A DNA stretch of 64,000 bases from Phormidium tanganyikae FI6-MK23 (GTDB taxonomy: Bacteria; Cyanobacteriota; Cyanobacteriia; Leptolyngbyales; Leptolyngbyaceae). This document shows, piece after piece, positions 37,895 through 47,550 of this stretch (within the stretch, counting starts at the first letter, position 1; the number at the start of each line of letters is the position of its first letter). A program made the position numbers and the translations under genes. The notes below the pieces were generated by a model. That model saw only the letters and a program-made list of their open reading frames with translations, was not told the DNA's origin and made no database searches. Location: assembly GCA_019359175.1 (NCBI GenBank), contig JAHHHU010000017.1, forward strand, positions 43,009-107,008, read 5' to 3'.

Positions 37895-38395
37895 ATCTTG
37901 AGCACTACCGGAGAGTGGACGAAACTTACATCGAAGTGGAAGGAGCATGGAAATATCTGTACCGAGCGGTGGATTCGGAGGGCAACACCTTGGACCTCAT
38001 GCTGAGTGCGAAGCGGGACAGGAAGGCTGCGGCACGATTTTTCCGCAGAGTGTTGGGAGCGAAGCATACTCAAACATCACGAGTGATTACCGCCGATAAA
38101 AACGCGGCTTATCCAGTGGCGATGCATGAATTAAAGCAAGATAAAACGTTAAAAGCCGAGACCGAATTGCGGCAGAGCAAATACTTAAACAACATCATCG
38201 AGCAAGACCATCGCAACGTAAAGCGCATCGTCAAACCGGATGATGGGATTTTAATCATTCAACACAGCAAGGAGAACGTTGCAAGGGATTGAGGCAATGG
38301 TTATGATTCGCAAAGGCAAGTGAAAGGAATCAGTCGAGGGGATAGTGTGTCTCAAGCCGAGTTTATCAACAAACTCTTCGGAGTAATTGCTTAAA
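37895..38395 (+). mobile_element. IS6/IS240-type transposase remnant
   Basis: Starting at HYRRVDETYIEVEGAWKYLY the plus strand encodes the catalytic core of an IS6-family DDE transposase (first Asp in VDETY, second in ITADKNAAYP, Glu in NIIEQDHRNVKRI). The N terminus is absent, replaced by the IS1 copy. Near 38250 the frame shifts, then again near 38330, and the familiar ending (SVSQAEFINKLFGVIA) is reached at 38395. At least two frameshifts and a truncation make it non-functional. Confidence 0.82.
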
Positions 38396-38436
38396 TCAAT
38401 ACGAGTGAGGAAAATTCGCTTGTCACTTAAAAATCT

Positions 38437-39564
38437 TTGCGACACAATCCAATGGTGGTGGATGAACTTTTCGATTTGAATGAACGACGAAATGTGTACA
38501 TCAGTCCGCAAATTTTTCCAATGTTGGGCGTTTTGCCCGCAGATGTGCAAGTGCTTGATTCACAGGTTCTTGCTGAATTATTCCATCCCGATGACCTTGA
38601 ACGCATTGAGCAGCATCATGACAGGATTCGAGTTGCACAGGAAGATGATATTTTTACCCTTGAATATCGGATGAAACACTCAAGCGGCAAATGGCTTTGG
38701 CTATCAAGCCGCGATACGATTTTTGTCCGCGATGCTCAAGGTAAACCGACGCAAATACTCGGTTCAGCGATCGATATCACTGTTGCGAAGCACCTCGAAG
38801 AGGGTCGTAAACAAGCCGAAGCAGAAGGGAAACAGTTTCTAGCGCGTGAGCAAGCCGCACGAGAACAAGCCGAGCAAGCGAACCGAATTAAAGACGAATT
38901 TTTAGCCGTCCTGTCGCATGAGTTGCGATCGCCCCTGAATCCGGTTTTGGGCTGGACGCGACTGCTGCAAAATGGCAAGCTCGATGCTGCCCGTCAAGCC
39001 GAGGTACTGAAAACGATCGAGCGTAATGCCAAATTACAGACTCAACTGATCGAAGACCTACTCGACATCTCCCGCATTATGCAGGGCAAGTTGAGCTTGA
39101 CCGCAGCTCCCGTCAGTTTAGCGTTTGTGATTACGGTAGCAGTTGAAACCGTGCAACTGGCAGCAGAAGCCAAGCATATTCAGATTTTACTTGACCTCAC
39201 GACTGCGATCCCTCCCGTCATTGGCGATGCTGCTCGGTTACAGCAAGTCTTAGACCAGTTCATTCCCGATGTGTTAGTGAGCAATGTTGGAATGGCGGAA
39301 ATGAACGGCTATATGCTGATTCAACAGATTCGATCTTGCCCTCCTGACAAAGGTGGACAGATTCCAGCGATCGCCCTGAGTGCTTATGCGAGCAATTTCG
39401 ATCAACAGCAAGCATTACGAGTTGGCTTTCAACGGCACCTCGCAAAACCGATTGAACCCGACGAGTTAATCCTGGCAGTTGCGATGTTAACTCAAAGGAA
39501 CACCAATGCGAGTGACAAGGCAACAACTAACCTATTTGTGGAAGGATTAGACAATGATAGATGA
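38437..39564 (+). pseudogene. Degenerate hybrid histidine kinase (internal deletion, receiver Asp replaced)
   Basis: An uninterrupted 375-codon frame but with broken logic. A PAS/PAC domain (about 5-115) and a HisKA domain with H161 (LSHELRSPLNP) are intact. At residue about 270 (RLQQV) the sequence jumps straight into the second half of a receiver, so the ATPase domain and the first half of the receiver are missing. The expected phosphoacceptor aspartate is N283 (LVSNVGMAEMNG). The start is TTG or an internal ATG; the true N terminus was probably lost to the IS240-like element. It overlaps the next gene by 11 bp. Confidence 0.75.
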
Positions 39565-42500
39565 GACGAAAATAACAGCCTCTACTCGCGTTAATCAAGT
39601 CTTTAGGGGTGGAGAGATGGCATCCCAGATCAATGCTTTTGACTGGTCACAAACGCCCTTGGGAGCTATTGAATCCTGGTCACAGAGTCTCAAGTCGTTG
39701 GTTAAAACATTACTTGCTTCGCGCTACCCAATGGTACTCACTTGGGGACCCAACTTCACGCAGTTCTACAACGATGCCTACTCACAACTCATTGGCGATA
39801 AACATCCAGCCGCCTTGGGGATTGACATTCGCATCACACTCGCTGAATCTTGGGACACTCTAGGTCCGATGATTGAACAGGTAATGAAATCAGGCGTTGC
39901 TAATTGGACACCTGCCCTGTTACTTGTGATGCAGCGTTCTGGCTATCGCGAAGAGTCCTATTTCAGCGTTTCCCATGCCCCTGCCGAAGATGACTCTGGG
40001 CAGATAGTGGGAATGCTTGCCGTTTGTAGTGAAGTGACTCAGCAAATTTTGGGAGATCGACGGCTTCGGCTGTTGCGTGATCTCTCCTCAAAAGCGGGCG
40101 GTGTGCAAAGCGTTGAGGCAATTTGTCAAGATGTGATGGCAACGATCTCACAATTTCTGATCGATATTCCATTTGCGCTGCTCTATTTGCATGAATCCGA
40201 CGGCAAAATATTAAGACTACAGGGAGCAGTTGGTCTGGAAATCGGATCGGTCATGAGTCCGCAATTGTTCGAGTTAGGGACAGGTGGTAACGATGTTTGG
40301 TCGCTGGATCAGGCAGCGATGGGCGAAACGATTTTAGTGGAAGCGATCGATCGCCACATGACTTTATTAGGCGGATTATTGAACGAACCTGTTCAATCTG
40401 CCCTGGCGCTGCCGATCGCTTCATCTGGGCAAAAGGCTCCATTGGGAGTATTGGTCGCAGGCGTTAGTCCAAACCGAGCGCTCGATGAAGGGTATCAATC
40501 GTTCTATGAACTGCTAGCAGGTCAGGTCTCAGTCTTAATTCGCAACGCTCAAGCCCATGAGGAAGAGCGACAACGGGCAGAAGCACTCGCAGAACTTGAT
40601 CGCGCCAAAACGACCTTCTTCAATAATGTCAGCCATGAGTTCCGCACACCACTCACGCTTATGCTTGGTCCGGCAGAAGCGGTATTGACAGATGTTAATG
40701 ATCCGCTTTCTCCCCAGCAACAGGAGCGAATTAAAGTGATTCATCGCAACAGTCAACGATTGCTGAAGCTGGTTAACACCCTGCTCGACTTTTCTCGCAT
40801 TGAAGCTGATCGAATTCAAGCCAATTATGAACCCACCGATCTATCGAGCTATACGGCTGAGCTAGCCAGCATTTTTCGTTCGACGGTTGAAAGTGCAGGA
40901 ATGTCCCTCATTGTCGATTGTCCCCTATTGTCAGCTCCTGTTTATGTCGATCACGAGATGTGGGAAAAGATTGTTCTCAACCTGCTCTCTAATGCGTTCA
41001 AGTTCACCTTCACAGGGGCGATCGTCATTGCGATTAGAGCCAAAGAAAACGCAGTTGAACTAACGGTGCAAGATACAGGCACAGGCATTTCAGATACAGA
41101 ATTACCTCACCTGTTTGAACGATTCTACCGAGTCAAAGGGGCACGGGGACGTAGCTATGAAGGCTCTGGTATCGGTCTATCGCTGGTGCAAGAACTAGTC
41201 AAGTTGCATGGTGGCACGATCGACGTAACCAGCAAAGTAGATCAAGGCACAACTTTCACCGTAACCATTCCCACCGGAACCGCTCACCTGCCAGATGAGC
41301 AGATCGGTGTCGCTTCAACGCTGGCATCTACGGCGATCAAGGCAAGCGCGTTCGTCGAAGAAGCGTTGCGTTGGATACCCAAAAAGGGGAATGGGGAAAA
41401 ACTACTTCCTATCCCCACTCCCGACTCTCCACTCCCGACTCCCCCTGCTGCTCGGATTCTTTTAGCAGACGATAACGCGGACATGCGCGATTATATTCAA
41501 CGGCTACTAAGCCAGCAGTATCAGGTGGAAGCTGTTGCCGATGGTGCTGCGGCTTTAGCGGCTGCTCAACAATTTCCACCGGATCTTGTGTTAACCGATG
41601 TCATGATGCCAGAGCTTGATGGATTTGAGTTACTGCAATCATTGCGGGCAGATACTCATACCAGGGAGATCCCAATTATCTTGCTCTCTGCTCGTGCCGG
41701 AGAAGAAGCGCGGGTGGAAGGATTAGAAGCAGGAGCCGACGATTATCTGACTAAACCCTTCTCTGCACGTGAGTTGCTGGCGCATGTAGATGCCAATTTG
41801 AAACTAGGACAACTGCGACGAGAAGCCATGCAAAAGCGGATTAGAAATATTCTGGAAAGCATCACCGATGGTTTTGTGGCACTCGATCACGGCTGGCGTT
41901 ATATCTATGTCAACCAAAACGCAGAGGCACAGTTACAGAAACAACGCGCTGAGTTGCTGGGCAAAACCCTCTGGGAAGTTTTTCCAGATGTGATTGACTC
42001 ACCTATTGAAGCGAGTGTTCGACGAGCCGTCGCTGAACAAGTCACAGTCAATTTAGAGCTTTTCTACCCTCCCTTCAATGCCTGGTTTGAGGTTCACTGC
42101 TACCCCTTAGAAGAAGGATTGTCGCTCTATTTTCGAGATATTAGCGATCGCAAACAGGCTGAAGAAGCGTTGCGGCAACTCAACGAAACGCTGGAACAAC
42201 GAGTGCAGGAGCGCACGATCGAACTTCAGGAAACGAACCAGGAGCTAGAAGCCTTTACTTATTCGGTTTCCCATGACCTGCGGGCACCCTTGCGATCGAT
42301 TCAAGGACTTGCCCGCATCTTTTTGAAGGACTACGTTAAACAACTTGATGAAAAGGGACAAAACTACGCCCAACGCATCAATACAGCCGCTGCCCGACTT
42401 GATACGCTAATTCAGGATTTGCTGGCATACAGCCGTCTCACTCGCGCTGAGATTCGTCTTCAGTCACTAAATCTATCTGCCGTTGTCGGAGAATCGCTGA

Positions 42501-42913
42501 TGCAATTAGAAACCGTCATACAAGAACGACAAGCACAGATCACGGTGCAAAATCCACTTCCAAGTGGAGTCGGGCATCGAGCAACGCTGGTGCAAGTCAT
42601 CAGTAATTTACTCAGCAATGCCATCAAGTTTGTCGAAGCCGATGTTCAGCCCCAAATTACGGTATGGGCAGAACAACGGGGGGAACGGGTTCGCCTGTGG
42701 ATTGAAGACAACGGCATCGGTATTGCACCACAACATCAGCAACGCATCTTCCAAATCTTTGAGCGACTGCACGGAATTGAGATTTATCCGGGTACGGGCG
42801 TGGGACTGGCGATCGTCCACAAAGGCATTGAGCGCATGGGTGGGCGAATCGGAGTAGAATCGGAAGTGGGGCAAGGCAGCCGCTTCTGGATTGAGTTACA
42901 GGAGAAAGTATGA
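39554..42913 (+). CDS. Hybrid sensor kinase with two kinase modules (PAS-GAF-HK-REC-PAS-HK)
   Basis: A 1119-residue soluble protein. Order: PAS-like start (about 15-165, WSQTPLG), GAF (about 180-330), first HisKA (NVSHEFRTPLTLM) and HATPase (GSGIGLSLVQELV), a proline-rich linker of heptamer-repeat DNA, receiver (VLTDVMMPELDG), PAS (ESITDGFVALDHGW), a coiled coil, then a second HisKA (YSVSHDLRAPLRSI) and HATPase (GTGVGLAIVHKGI) of phytochrome type. The last module usually pairs with Rcp1-like regulators, and such a gene follows with a 4-bp overlap. The signal is unknown. Confidence 0.9.
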   Translation: MIDETKITASTRVNQVFRGGEMASQINAFDWSQTPLGAIESWSQSLKSLVKTLLASRYPMVLTWGPNFTQFYNDAYSQLIGDKHPAALGIDIRITLAESWDTLGPMIEQVMKSGVANWTPALLLVMQRSGYREESYFSVSHAPAEDDSGQIVGMLAVCSEVTQQILGDRRLRLLRDLSSKAGGVQSVEAICQDVMATISQFLIDIPFALLYLHESDGKILRLQGAVGLEIGSVMSPQLFELGTGGNDVWSLDQAAMGETILVEAIDRHMTLLGGLLNEPVQSALALPIASSGQKAPLGVLVAGVSPNRALDEGYQSFYELLAGQVSVLIRNAQAHEEERQRAEALAELDRAKTTFFNNVSHEFRTPLTLMLGPAEAVLTDVNDPLSPQQQERIKVIHRNSQRLLKLVNTLLDFSRIEADRIQANYEPTDLSSYTAELASIFRSTVESAGMSLIVDCPLLSAPVYVDHEMWEKIVLNLLSNAFKFTFTGAIVIAIRAKENAVELTVQDTGTGISDTELPHLFERFYRVKGARGRSYEGSGIGLSLVQELVKLHGGTIDVTSKVDQGTTFTVTIPTGTAHLPDEQIGVASTLASTAIKASAFVEEALRWIPKKGNGEKLLPIPTPDSPLPTPPAARILLADDNADMRDYIQRLLSQQYQVEAVADGAAALAAAQQFPPDLVLTDVMMPELDGFELLQSLRADTHTREIPIILLSARAGEEARVEGLEAGADDYLTKPFSARELLAHVDANLKLGQLRREAMQKRIRNILESITDGFVALDHGWRYIYVNQNAEAQLQKQRAELLGKTLWEVFPDVIDSPIEASVRRAVAEQVTVNLELFYPPFNAWFEVHCYPLEEGLSLYFRDISDRKQAEEALRQLNETLEQRVQERTIELQETNQELEAFTYSVSHDLRAPLRSIQGLARIFLKDYVKQLDEKGQNYAQRINTAAARLDTLIQDLLAYSRLTRAEIRLQSLNLSAVVGESLMQLETVIQERQAQITVQNPLPSGVGHRATLVQVISNLLSNAIKFVEADVQPQITVWAEQRGERVRLWIEDNGIGIAPQHQQRIFQIFERLHGIEIYPGTGVGLAIVHKGIERMGGRIGVESEVGQGSRFWIELQEKV
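41413..41444 (+). repeat. Heptamer tandem repeat (STRR-like) inside a kinase linker
   Basis: Four 7-bp units (ccccact, cccgact, ctccact, cccgact) and a partial one. They encode the Pro/Thr/Ser linker between the first kinase module and the receiver. Confidence 0.75.
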
Positions 42914-43365
42914 CTGATTTAGGCAATCACATGCTGTTGGTGGTAGAGGATAACGAAGATGATATTCTCTTCATTGAACGGGCGTTTGATGAGGCAAATC
43001 TCAGTAATCCCCTGCAAATTATCCGTGATGGAGATAGTGCGGTGGATTACCTCTCAGGAGTGGGGGAGTATGGAAACCGCGATCGCTATCCCCTGCCGCC
43101 CCTGATTCTGCTTGACATCCGGTTGCCACGTCGCTCTGGGTTAGAAGTTTTGACCTGGATCAAACAACAGCCCGGATTGCGTCGCCTGCCTGTGGTGATG
43201 CTGACCACTTCCAGAGAAAATTCTGATATTAATCGTGCCTATGATCTTGGAGCGAACTCTTACCTACTCAAGCCCGTCGGGCCAGATGCTTTGAGGGAGA
43301 TGGTCAAAACACTCAATTTCTATTGGCTCATTCTCAATCAAAGACCTGACGTAGAAGATGGTTAA
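42910..43365 (+). CDS. Rcp1-type response regulator
   Basis: A 151-residue single-domain receiver. Acidic pair in VVEDNEDDILFIERAF, phosphoacceptor in LLDIRLPRRSGLEVL, then MLTTSRENSDINRAY and the lysine of LKPVG. The sequence style is that of Rcp1, the partner of cyanobacterial phytochromes, which has no output domain. Its 4-bp overlap with the preceding kinase gene implies a cognate pair: phosphate should pass from the second kinase module to this protein. Confidence 0.92.
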   Translation: MTDLGNHMLLVVEDNEDDILFIERAFDEANLSNPLQIIRDGDSAVDYLSGVGEYGNRDRYPLPPLILLDIRLPRRSGLEVLTWIKQQPGLRRLPVVMLTTSRENSDINRAYDLGANSYLLKPVGPDALREMVKTLNFYWLILNQRPDVEDG

Positions 43366-43407
43366 GTTGCTGAATTGTTGCCCGTTTTTCACTCACTCAG
43401 GTTCTGT

Positions 43408-45027
43408 ATGAATTATCCCTTACGCATTCTGCTCATTGACGATAACCCAGACGATCGACTGTTGCTTTGTCACGAATTAGAGCAGGAGTTTCCGGGACTG
43501 ACCGTGCAGGAAGTTTTAGAAGCGAAGGGTTTTGAGCAAGCGTTAGCAACAAGTGAGTTTGATTTAGTGGTCACAGATTACCAGCTCAATTGGATAGATG
43601 GCATTCAGATTTTGCAAGCCATTAAATTCTGTGATCCCTTTTGCCCGGTTGTCATGTTTACCGCAACTGGTAATGAAGAAATTGCAGTCGAGGCAATGAA
43701 AGCCGGACTGGATGATTATTTACTGAAAGCGCCGAGCCGATATCCCCGCATTCGAGCCTCAGTGCGGTTGGCATTGGAACGTGCCGAGATTCGTCGTGCG
43801 CTAGCGCGTTCCCAAGCAGAACAGGTCGAACTGTTGCAGCGAGAACAGGCGGCGCGTGCAGAAGCCGAAGCCGCCAATCGCCTCAAAGATGAATTTTTGG
43901 CAACGATCTCCCATGAACTGCGTACTCCGCTCAATGCCATGATGGGCTGGACTCAACTTCTAGTGTCGAACCGGGTTGATGAGCAGAATCTTAACCGCGC
44001 TGTAGAGGTAATTCACCGCAACACAAGAACGTTGGCGCAGTTGATTGAAGACCTACTTGATATTTCTCGTGCCATTACCGGAAAGCTTCAGCTAAACTCC
44101 CAACCGACTGAACTCAAGCCTGTCATCGAAGCAGCGATCGACATCGTGCAGGCAACGGCGATCGCCAAGCGGATTCACCTCTTGTCTGATCTGAATGCTT
44201 CGGTTGGCATGGTTTTAGGAGATGCTAATCGCCTACAGCAAGTCGTTTGGAATCTTTTGATCAATGCTATCAAGTTCACACCAGAAGGCGGACGGGTAGA
44301 AGTTAGGTTGGAGCAAATCGGTGGGAAAGTGGCGTCCCTCATCGCCGCGTCACCCCATCACCCTTACGCTCAAATTACCGTTAGCGATACCGGAAAGGGG
44401 ATTTCCAGCAATGTTTTGCCCTTTATCTTTGAGCGATTTCGGCAAGCTGATGGTTCAACCACCCGAAAGCATGGTGGCTTGGGCTTGGGATTAGCGATCG
44501 TGCATCACCTTGTCGAGTTGCATGGCGGCAGCGTTCAGGCGGAAAGCCAGGGAGACGGGCAAGGGGCGACTTTTACAGCCAGATTCCCGTTGATGGAAAC
44601 AGATCTAGCAGTAGAGCAGAACTTAACGCCTTTAAAAGAGGCTACTAATCTAAGCGGAGTTCAAATTCTAGTTGTAGACGATGAATTAGACACGCTTGAA
44701 CTCATTGGCTTTGTACTAGAGCAGGCTGGCGCGATCGTGACGAAAGCTTCATCGGCGCAAGCAGCACTAGAAGCTCTTACACAGCTACGACCCAGTGTTT
44801 TGGTGTGCGATATTGCTATGCCTGATATGGATGGCTACAGGATGATTCAACAGATCAGAACGATGCCCCACCTGGATTGGCAAGTTCTAGCGATTGCTCT
44901 AACTGCTTATGCTAGAGAACTCGATCAACAACAAGCGATTGCCGCTGGCTTTCAACAGCATCTAGCGAAGCCGATAGAACCAGAGGTATTAGTAAAAGAA
45001 ATTGCTAATCTACTTAAATGCAACTGA
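43408..45027 (+). CDS. REC-HK-REC hybrid histidine kinase
   Basis: A 539-residue soluble protein. First receiver (about 5-125; LIDDNPDDRLLL, VVTDYQLNWIDG), coiled coil, HisKA (TISHELRTPLNAMMGW), HATPase (GLGLGLAIVHHLVELHG) and a second receiver (VVDDELDTLELI, CDIAMPDMDG). It can be phosphorylated at both ends and may relay from the Rcp1-like protein encoded just before it. The ATG at 43408 is preferred to an upstream one at 43375. Confidence 0.9.
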   Translation: MNYPLRILLIDDNPDDRLLLCHELEQEFPGLTVQEVLEAKGFEQALATSEFDLVVTDYQLNWIDGIQILQAIKFCDPFCPVVMFTATGNEEIAVEAMKAGLDDYLLKAPSRYPRIRASVRLALERAEIRRALARSQAEQVELLQREQAARAEAEAANRLKDEFLATISHELRTPLNAMMGWTQLLVSNRVDEQNLNRAVEVIHRNTRTLAQLIEDLLDISRAITGKLQLNSQPTELKPVIEAAIDIVQATAIAKRIHLLSDLNASVGMVLGDANRLQQVVWNLLINAIKFTPEGGRVEVRLEQIGGKVASLIAASPHHPYAQITVSDTGKGISSNVLPFIFERFRQADGSTTRKHGGLGLGLAIVHHLVELHGGSVQAESQGDGQGATFTARFPLMETDLAVEQNLTPLKEATNLSGVQILVVDDELDTLELIGFVLEQAGAIVTKASSAQAALEALTQLRPSVLVCDIAMPDMDGYRMIQQIRTMPHLDWQVLAIALTAYARELDQQQAIAAGFQQHLAKPIEPEVLVKEIANLLKCN

Positions 45028-45588
45028 CTTTGGGCAGAAAGCCTTTCTATTGTGCGAATTAAGTAGATCAGCTAAATCAGTGGACGAGGATGATATGTTA
45101 ACCTGAGTTCGGGTTAAGCGGAAGGCTAATCCCTCTTCTATCATTTTGGTAGAAGCAAAAGCTGAAAGCTTCGCTGCATCTGCGTTTTGCTCTTTTGTCA
45201 TTTTCGAGCCATCAAAATAGGAAACTCTCACTGGAGCTAGGTTTCAGAGTTCGCTTCAGCGAGAGTAACAAATGAGGGATCAGCCCTCCATCAAGTGTCA
45301 AGCACATTTTCGTGTCGCGACAGTGACAAAGACGAGCGAGTGAGAATTAAACGCAGCGCTGCTGGATGATTCAGATCATAAATGGGTGAACGCTAAAAAT
45401 TGGCACGTTAAAGTCGCGCTGAATGCGAAGAACAATCGCGCGACAACTAAGATCGAAACGACAACTAAGTGAACGTGAGTTCGACGGATTAGAAGATGGC
45501 AGGAGGCAGAGCAGGTAAGCCCTTCGGCTGCAAGTCAAGTGAAGGTAACTTCAGTTGATAGGTGTAAGTAATCAATCCTGCCAACAAA
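45028..45588. other. Gene-free accessory stretch with coding debris
   Basis: About 560 bp. I see a 41-codon open fragment on the plus strand ending at about 45471 (DSDHKWVNAKNWHVKVALN) and a 64-73 codon minus-strand frame at 45010-45231 that overlaps the previous gene. Neither has a recognisable family. Probably remnants. Confidence 0.4.
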
Positions 45589-45960
45589 TTGACGAGGGAG
45601 TTCCAACCACGGTTAGGACTAATAGAAAATAATAAGCTTATTCCCCTAAGTTCAGCGTCCGTTGGGTTTAGTTGGATGATCAACCCAGACCCGGAGATCG
45701 AGTTGATCGATCCTTTCAATGGGGCAATCCTGTTTGAAGGCACAGTCCGGAAGCCTCCCAAAGATTCATCAATTCTGCGGCGGGCACTCCATACCTATGT
45801 CAAATTCGACGGCATTAAAGAGCCACAGTGGGAGCGCACAATCTTTCTACGAGTGACTGAACAGAAGGTGCAGAAGTCGCTCGACAAGTCGATCGGGGTG
45901 ATCAAGGTTCAGCCAAAATCGCATACTCCGATCTTCTTGCGTCCGAAACCGCGTCATTAA
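45589..45960 (+). CDS. Hypothetical accessory protein
   Basis: A 123-residue protein with no family I recognise. It has a beta-rich middle (VGFSWMINPDPEIELIDPF), many Lys/Arg/Pro residues at the end and no membrane segment. It is followed within 13 bp by a strong terminator, which supports a real transcription unit. The start codon is uncertain (ATG at 45589 is not the only option; the internal one at about 45676 is possible). Confidence 0.5.
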   Translation: MTREFQPRLGLIENNKLIPLSSASVGFSWMINPDPEIELIDPFNGAILFEGTVRKPPKDSSILRRALHTYVKFDGIKEPQWERTIFLRVTEQKVQKSLDKSIGVIKVQPKSHTPIFLRPKPRH

Positions 45961-45973
45961 GTGGTGTCCATCT

Positions 45974-46005
45974 GCGCCCGATCGATGTCACGGGCGCTTT
46001 CTTTT
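45974..46005 (+). terminator. Intrinsic terminator
   Basis: gcgcccg / cgggcgc (45974-45980, 45991-45997) with a 10-nt loop, followed by tttcttttt. Confidence 0.78.
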
Positions 46006-46112
46006 TAATTCCGCACCGTGTGGAATTCTACCTTTCATGTCCTAAATTTGCGCCAAAAAAGGGGGGTTTTATGGAGCGACGGTGAAGCGAAGCCGAATGT
46101 CAGCGATGGTTT

Positions 46113-46658
46113 GTGCAAAATCAGAAAGGCAGTTTGAACGAATTATCGAAGCTGTCCCGCGTTCCCTTCACCACGTTGAAACACTGGCGATCAAACAACA
46201 AATGGGTCAAGAAGCGCAAAGAATTTCAAGATGAATTGTATCAGCAAACTGAACTCAAGGCGATCGATAAAGTCAGAGAGGATCTGTCTCAGCAGTGGGC
46301 CACACTGACTACTGAGCATTTGCACTGCTATCAAATTTGCCGAAAGACTGCCGAACTGAGAGTGAAATTGATTCAGCAACAATTTGAAAAGCTCAAAGTC
46401 GAAGAGGATTTGCGCCGATCGATGGGAATGCCCGTCGAGGAGATTGAGCAAGCGCAAGCCGAAAAACTAAAACAGATCAGCATTGACGATATCAATACCT
46501 GCTCGATCGTCCCTGATCGCTACGTCAAAGGGGAGCGGATTGTTTTGTCGATGGATTACCTCGATATCAATCGCGCGATCGTGGCAGTCGAACGAACTAG
46601 GTTAAAGGTCGTCTCTCCAAGCGATGTGGCTCTGCGCCAAGGGGTGAGCAATGGGTAG
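46113..46658 (+). CDS. Phage terminase small subunit-like HTH protein
   Basis: A 181-residue protein. The N-terminal helix-turn-helix (LNELSKLSRVPFTTLKHWRSNNKW) and long charged helices in the middle are as in terminase small subunits or DUF1804-type packaging proteins. The GTG at 46113 is the first possible start, but the frame reads protein-like for about nine codons upstream to a TGA at 46083-46085, so the original start may have been lost. It overlaps the next small frame, a broken terminase large subunit, which supports the assignment. Confidence 0.6.
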   Translation: MQNQKGSLNELSKLSRVPFTTLKHWRSNNKWVKKRKEFQDELYQQTELKAIDKVREDLSQQWATLTTEHLHCYQICRKTAELRVKLIQQQFEKLKVEEDLRRSMGMPVEEIEQAQAEKLKQISIDDINTCSIVPDRYVKGERIVLSMDYLDINRAIVAVERTRLKVVSPSDVALRQGVSNG

Positions 46659-46764
46659 AAGCTCAGGCAAAACTCTGATGGCTGCGATCACTGCCTGCTA
46701 TGCCGCGACGATGTTGGCAGATGAATATAAGCAGTTTCTACTTTTTCTCGACTACAAGTTGTAA
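46651..46764 (+). pseudogene. Terminase large subunit, N-terminal scrap
   Basis: The short frame starts MGRSSGKTLMAAITACYAATM, a Walker A-like GRSSGKT as in phage terminase ATPases, and stops after 37 codons. A 14-bp direct repeat gcgacgatgttggc (46705-46718 and 46776-46789) brackets the break, suggesting a deletion or slipped rearrangement. Nothing of the remaining ATPase or nuclease domain follows. Confidence 0.5.
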
Positions 46765-46880
46765 CAAGCCTAGATGCGACGATGTTGGCGGGTTTGACTT
46801 TTTTGAACAATATTCCCTGCTGTGGAAAGTACAAAAATTATCAGGTGTCAGAATATGAAAAATCAGCCAAGGATAAATCC

Positions 46881-47183
46881 ATGAGTCATCCCGCCGAAGC
46901 GTTTTTGCAACAGCAATCGATCGAACTTGCAGCAGCGCGATCGTGAACCGAGAAAGCAGCATTGCTCAAAAAACTGACGGATTATCGATCGCTGAATGAG
47001 TGCCGTACCGGAATCATCCGACTGGAGCGTTCAGACGTGAATCGACTGATCGAATTAGCCAGCGATCGACGAAATACCGTTCTTGCACAGAAACTTTCAA
47101 ATTTCACCGCTCATTTTGCCAATAAGATCACATTGTTACCGAGCGAGGCTGAGTTTCTTGTGATGGTCGTTCAGCAATCCTGA
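46881..47183 (+). pseudogene. Small phage-type protein interrupted by an in-frame TGA
   Basis: From ATG 46881 the frame reads MSHPAEAFLQQQSIELAAARS, meets TGA at 46944-46946, and continues in the same frame (TEKAALLKKLTDYRSLNECRTG) to a stop at 47181. Without the TGA it would be a 100-residue helical protein. The second part (46962-47183) could be started from a TTG. No family recognised. Confidence 0.55.
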
Positions 47184-47385
47184 TCGAAATTCCGCGATCG
47201 CTGTGACTGCATTAACCACTGAAACTTCATTCAGTGCCCCAATCCCACCCAGATAAGCTCTAACGTTGACATTTGTTAACAGCCCAGATTATCAGTCCTG
47301 ATCGAAATTCCGCGATTTTCTGTCTCATCTGTCTCATCGCATGGACTAAGCGATCGCGAATTTATCAGTCCTGATAATCTGGGCT
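47178..47385. repeat. Direct and inverted repeats in a non-coding stretch
   Basis: A perfect 21-bp direct repeat (47178-47198 and 47296-47316, core cctgatcgaaattccgcgat) and a perfect 15-bp inverted repeat agcccagattatcag / ctgataatctgggct (47281-47295, 47371-47385). They account for part of the gene-free region 47184-47550. Confidence 0.75.
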
Positions 47386-47550
47386 AGATTTCATCATTGT
47401 TGAGCTAATCCCCGCCACGTAGGCGATACAGGTTTTCAGCGATCTAAAATTCTCGAACTACGTATCGGGACTTCTGCTTAAGATGCAGAAGTCCAAGAAT
47501 ATTTTGATTTTCAAATAATCACACAGCAATACTTACAGCGTGAGACTTGA

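Noticed and set aside
37279..38292. A single 337-codon plus-strand frame
   Set aside because: Its first half is the antisense of the integrase and IS1 genes; only the part after about 37895 is transposase.
45010..45231. 73-codon minus-strand frame
   Set aside because: GTG start without ribosome site, overlaps the preceding kinase gene, no family match by eye.
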